Shown: positions 59,183 to 64,000 of the stretch, piece after piece | Layout: each line of letters starts with the position of its first letter | Numbering within the stretch: position 1 is the stretch's first letter | Origin: Thuidium tamariscinum | Lineage: Eukaryota > Streptophyta > Bryopsida > Hypnales > Thuidiaceae | NCBI GenBank assembly: GCA_947034885.2 | Contig: OX344750.2 | Span: 32,040,821 to 32,104,820, forward strand | Reading direction: 5' to 3' | DNA length: 64,000 nt | Notes under the pieces: generated by a model | Told to the model about the DNA's origin: nothing | What the model saw: the letters and a program-made list of their open reading frames with translations, nothing else | Database searches by the model: none | Translations under genes and position numbers: made by a program

Positions 59183-61688
59183 TGGTGTAGGTATGGCCTT
59201 CCCACACTTGTACTATGATATGGTATTCCTTCCCATAAAGAAAAATCTGCAAATATTCTCAATTATTCCACAAGATAGCTTCTAATCTGAGAATAGTACA
59301 TCTATTTGTCTTTCATCACTTTATAAAGAGAGCTTAATCTTCTAAACACAAGTAGTTTTTGTATCAAAACTAATAAGAATATTGCACTTCATAAATTAAA
59401 CTAAACAACTCCAAACATCAAACCACCTTCTCCATAAACGATATAAACTGTAACGTTATAAATTTCTTTGTTCCTAGGAGTAACAGATCAACTAAATAAT
59501 TGAATCAATTTCAGCAGGTAATTGAATCAATTTCAGCAGTTTTCATTTCGGATTACATAATAGAAAACATAACCTAATCAAGATAAGTGTTTGTAGGATA
59601 AACAGACAATGACAACTTCGGGCACAGAGGCACTTACCACTTCGGGAGCCGAACTTGCTAATACAGAACTTAAAGCTCAGTAACAAGAGAAATCAACTAT
59701 TCGTCAAGCAGGTGTTTGCTACCCTCCACAGATCAAGTGCCCAGTCTTCTCTATCCACTACAATCAAGCTTACTTGAATGATCGAGTATCTCACATACCG
59801 ATTAAGCAAGCAAGAATTATCCTGCATTATACATCGCAGTTACCACCATCAACAATCGACAACACTACCAACGGCTTAAAACAAAACAAGGGTACAATGA
59901 AGCCACAAGAACGAAGTTGGGTTCAGGGTTGCGAACTTGAATTGAAGTAACGCAGGTTGGCCAGAATCTCAAACGACTAACATCACGATGAACAACAAAG
60001 GCAACTGCAGGTAGAAAAGAAGGTACTTACACACTAAACCTAATTAGTCCTAGAGTGTGTATAGAGAATTGCATTCAGCGAAAAGAAAACTGCGTCATAA
60101 ATCAATGCTTATTAATCTAAATCTGTTGATTTTCGGTTTTTAATAAAATCAAGAGAATAAGAAGAAAAGATCAATTACATTTAAGCTAGTTTATTAGAAG
60201 ACATCTATTTTCATCCCGTTTAAAGCATTTATTTATTTTCAATGTACACAATCTGCTAAACAAGAGGAGTAGGAAACTATTAAGCTTACCTAAGGAAAAC
60301 TGACTTGATGAAATGTCAGCAACTGCTTCTTCAGGTAGGTTGGACAAGCACAGTGACGGCCGGCCGAATAAAGGTGATTCAATACTCTGGAGCAAATTAA
60401 ACTACTGTTGCAGAGAAACAGTCATCCAAGACATCTACGATTTCTGTAAGGTAGAAGCAACGTACAAGTCCTCGAAGTGCAATAGTTTCAGATTTTTTGA
60501 AAGGCTCAATTCCTCAAATTCATTAGGTATTCCCCATGTTATAACCCATGTCCATTTGTTTTGTGCAATTCATTTTTATCTACAATTAATACAAACATTA
60601 TACATTTAGTTATGAATTGACATGTTGTTCACCAAGAGTAATCATTTATACCAAGAGTAATCATTTACACCGAAAGTAATCATTTACAATAGATTTATTT
60701 GAATGTATATATTTGATATAAAAACCTTTATAATAAAATCCTTTCATTGCATTGTAACATATATAGCCAACCTCCTTAAATTATTATAGAAAATACACAT
60801 CAAATTGTCAATGTCTAGGAAGGACATGCAAATTTCAATAATTACATAATCATTTATTCTAAGAAGATTACTACTTCTAATTCAAAATATGCACTTGAGT
60901 TAAAAAAGTACCTCATCTTTATAAATTTTGACAACTTGCATTTTTTCCCCTTAATATAACTATAAAGTCATTATAATATTAATATATATGTTTATTCAAT
61001 TCTTTTAAATATCAAATTGTTTAGCAAATATTATAAAGGATGTATATTAAAATAATACATTACTTTGCAGAATAATGATTAATAGTTTTACATCCTACTT
61101 AAATATTTAACTTACCAATTGATATAAAAGAAAAAGCCTAAACATCTAAGTAATATATAACAAGCTTCATAGAGATATAAAAAAGAATAGAAAAATGTAC
61201 AAATCTATTGGAAGGATGTTCCTTTTATACAAGCTTCATATACAAAGTAAAAGTTATTAAATTAAAAATAGAACAATAAATAGTAAAATGTATTACTTCA
61301 TACAAAAAACTTTAGCTTTCAATTTTAGTTCAATTTAATTTTAGAAAAGAAGTTTAGAATAATTTAGTCATATAAATTATTTAAGTTCTAGATAAGTGCA
61401 TAATAGTAGTAAAATGAACTTATAGTAAATTTTCTTGACTATGTTCATTTTTCTATGCACATTCAGTTCTTTGTCTATATCTATTTTAAAATTTTTTTTT
61501 AATGGAAATAAGGTTCAAAAACTTTAAAGGTTTTGGAATTTACACACAATTCTTCTAAAACATGAATGCATTAAAAAAAACATTTGCATGTTCTTCCGAT
61601 GTGTTTCCCTTCTTTTCTTGTCAAAATTTGGACTTACAATCTTTTTGAAATTAAAATAATTTCTCGTAATGGCTTCATTGGATGTAGA
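59183..61688. other. Central region between the divergent genes of the second CACTA element
   Basis: About 2.5 kb of AT-rich DNA with no convincing gene; it should contain both promoters. A small ORF at 60313-60609 (plus) is unrecognised. 60600-61560 is extremely AT-rich. Confidence 0.4.
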
Positions 61689-64000
61689 ATGCCACGCAAA
61701 CCACCTGATTATTCTACATTACGGAGATCCAGTATAGTGGAAGAGATAAACAATGAGGACGCTCCGACACCACATCGCAGAAATAATAGACGTCGAAGAG
61801 ACTTTGTTGAAGGAGGTTCTTCGGATTCTAGTAATGAAGCACAATTCTATAACATATGCCCATGCATGAAATGTGCACTGAAATATAAACAAACTGTGCG
61901 GTCATCTTCAGTCATCAAACATCATATTGAGAAATATAAGATTTCTCCCCGGTTTGAGGTGACTTTTTCCTTTCCCTTCATCCAACATTTGAATTTATAT
62001 TCTTCACATGACTATTAATATATGTATTGATTAAAGATAATGATACATCATACCATATAGAGGTGATATTTGTCAATTACTATGCCTTATGGAGTTTTTT
62101 ATAATTGGATATTGTAAAATCATGTGGTTACATGCAAAAGAGAGTACTTAGAACTTTTGAATTCATATGCTTTTTTTCTTAAATCAAATTTCACTCAATT
62201 TTTTTTATTTCTATTGCAATGCACATGCAATAATCTTTATAAATTGTCGTTCTTAGCATATGCAATTGTACAATCATGCAATACAATTATGACTATTATG
62301 TACAAATGTGTCAATTATGTTTTAGAAGATTCACCAATGTGGATTAGAAGATATTAGCTTCTAAACTTCAATTTTTTTCCTTTGAACTTTGATAGCTACA
62401 TTTCTAGACCTCTTGTCTTTCTTATTCAAATTTTCACTATTATATAGGATGAATTTATATTGTTTAATTGTCCAATAAGAGGCATTTTATGGTGCAAACA
62501 TCATGAGCATGAAGTACCAATGATCTTATAAAAGAAAAAGTCTCACTTATAGTACTAAAAACACATGAGCCATTAGTACTTAATTGCACCAAATTTGTCC
62601 TTCTCCAAATAAAATAATCCCTCAATGTACTTAAATTTTGAATGATAAGAAGTACCTAATGTCCCATTATCCAATAAAAAAACATGTACCTTTATAAACA
62701 TTATGATGTCAAAATGGGTGGAATAGGGGAAAAAATTGTCCTTTCTTTGACAAATATGCATTTAAATTCAGTTGAGGACCCCAATTGAGGCCATTTTAGA
62801 GGCCTCTTTGAAGGTTCAAAATTTCTCTAACATTAAGTACTATTACTTCTCATGTATAATCAAAACATAAATCATTAATATATGTAAAGTACAATGGAAG
62901 CACTATAATCCAAAGTATCAAATTGTTCTACCAAGATAGTATATTTTGTTTTAAAATTGCTATTGTGCCTAATAAATCTTACTAAAATCTATACATTATA
63001 TATTTTATTTTTGGCAAGTTAAATGAATTTTCAACACATCAAAGAATGTGATATTTTGAAGTTGTATATAGAAGTTATCAAAGAACAAGGTTTAATTCTA
63101 AAGGTGTTTCTTCTACATAGGTTTGGAATTGACTTTTTTAATGTATACAAAGTGAGGTTCGTGTCTTAGGGTCAATGGTGCATTTGGAAGTGTCCACCTT
63201 ATCTACATTTAAAGATTACTCATTTCAATTAGGTAACAAGTGTATGTGTTGTAGTTGAATCTTATCGAAGGCTAATTTCTAGAAATTGGCATCTATATGT
63301 ATTATTTTTCTAAAGATTAGTGAAAAAAACTTCCTTCTCCAAAATTACAACAAAAACAAACATATGTTCAAAATTGTAGCATCCTTTTCTTAAACTTTTA
63401 TGAGTTCTAACTTTTCCCAAGGGTGATTTCTTGAATCTATAATACTACTTAGATCTTTTAATTCTAGCTTCTACTACAATTGATTCTAGTCTATTGATGT
63501 GTAGGCTCAATACAGAGCTGGAATCTTGAAAGGCCCATCTACTCTACCCTCTGCAAGTATTCCACATTCAGACAATGACCTTGCAGAAACTGACAATGTT
63601 CAAGAAGAACCAATGGATTATGAAGATATTGGAGAACATCCTGATGTGGTTGTTGCTGATTTCCTACTGCATAGGTTGGGGATGGAAGTCCAACCACTTG
63701 ACAATGACATAGCTGACATTGAGGGTGCTCCAATGAATTATTTAGCCACTGAAGCCTCGACACCATTATATACTGGTTCTAGGGCTAATCGTTTGTCTAT
63801 TATTCTTCAGTTTTTGAAAATACAGGCTAAGCATGGAGTAAGCAATGTATGCATGGATGAAATATTCCAATTGATTGGAGATCATGTCATTGATTCAAAT
63901 TTGGACTCTAAAATGCCAAAGACAAGAGCAGAAGCAAGGATACTAATTACAGAATTGGGACTTGACTATAAGACAATACATTCATGCCCATGTGATCATA
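61689..64000 (+). CDS. TNP2-type CACTA transposase, 5' part, open to the window end
   Basis: Exon 1 61689-61958 (90 codons) starts MPRKPPDYSTLRRSSIVEEI and carries the transposase-associated zinc motif NICPCMKCALKYKQ, then IKHHIEKYKISPRFE. A GTGACT donor and TGTAG acceptor join it in phase to exon 2 from 63505, which stays open to 64000. Exon 2 has TPLYTGSRANRLSIILQFL, MDEIFQLIGDH, MPKTRAEARILITELGLDYK and TIHSCPCDH, the expected order just before the TNP2 catalytic core. The first intron (61959-63504) is AT-rich. No stop is seen in what is visible, so it may be functional. The remainder lies outside the window. Confidence 0.8.

Larger units (their letters stand above)
54850..64000 (+). mobile_element. 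Second CACTA transposon, left part (runs off the window)
   Basis: CACTACTAGAATAAG at 54850 has the form of a CACTA end, preceded by TAC, a possible target duplication that cannot be checked because the right end lies beyond the window. Subterminal AACGTTGTT words occur at 54885 and 54930 and inverted (GAACAACGTT) at 54993. Inside are a minus-strand TnpA-like gene (56626-59182) and the start of a plus-strand TNP2 gene (61689 on), the same layout as the first CACTA element. Sequences of the two elements are not similar outside the conserved domains. An alternative left end is possible, because TTCTAGTGG near 55040 could close a short CACTA MITE. Confidence 0.55.

Overview
The window looks like nuclear DNA of a land plant. 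Evidence: genes split by GT-AG introns, long AT-rich intergenic DNA, a plant-type secreted glyoxal (aldehyde) oxidase, a DUF7748-like exon, and plant-type CACTA, hAT and PIF/Harbinger transposons and MITEs. A non-seed plant (moss, lycophyte or fern) fits best, but this is an inference and the species is not identified. No rRNA, tRNA, CRISPR or bacterial-type operon was seen.

Layout. 1-5.9 kb is AT-rich repeat DNA: two MITEs, one copy of a dispersed repeat, and a LINE-like tail. 5.9-10.1 kb holds the clearest host gene, a four-exon glyoxal oxidase on the minus strand whose splice phases close exactly (549 aa) and whose copper and Tyr-Cys residues are all present. 10.1-17 kb is promoter and repeat DNA, including a TA-flanked inverted-repeat element and a 1.5 kb imperfect inverted repeat.

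17.3-38.2 kb is a three-layer nest. The outermost element is a minus-strand hAT transposase gene. A 17.6 kb CACTA element (17767-35329, TTG duplicated on both sides) interrupts it; removing the CACTA and one TTG closes the hAT reading frame exactly. Inside the CACTA sits a 3.6 kb element (18259-21878, ATAGG duplicated, TG...CA ends) with a whole 560-codon ORF but no visible LTR pair. The CACTA carries two divergently transcribed genes. On the left (minus strand) is a decayed TnpA-like gene with a captured FCP1/NLI-type phosphatase-like segment. On the right (plus strand) is a TNP2/DUF4218/DUF4216 transposase with two in-frame stops.

39-42 kb has AT-rich tandem duplications and a Tourist-like MITE. 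42659-48067 is an end-to-end PIF/Harbinger element (TTA duplicated) with a plus-strand DDE transposase and a convergent minus-strand Myb-like partner gene, both decayed. 48-54.8 kb has little recognisable coding apart from two small minus-strand host exons, one DUF7748-like and one with a membrane segment. 54850 to the window end is the left part of a second CACTA element with the same divergent layout; its TnpA-like gene and the visible start of its TNP2 transposase are open.

The most interesting signals are the phosphatase-like capture with a lost catalytic Asp, the LTR-less 3.6 kb insertion, the shared divergent layout of two otherwise dissimilar CACTA elements, and a skew of nonsense codons toward TAG in the decayed DNA transposons, which suggests decay through methyl-cytosine deamination.
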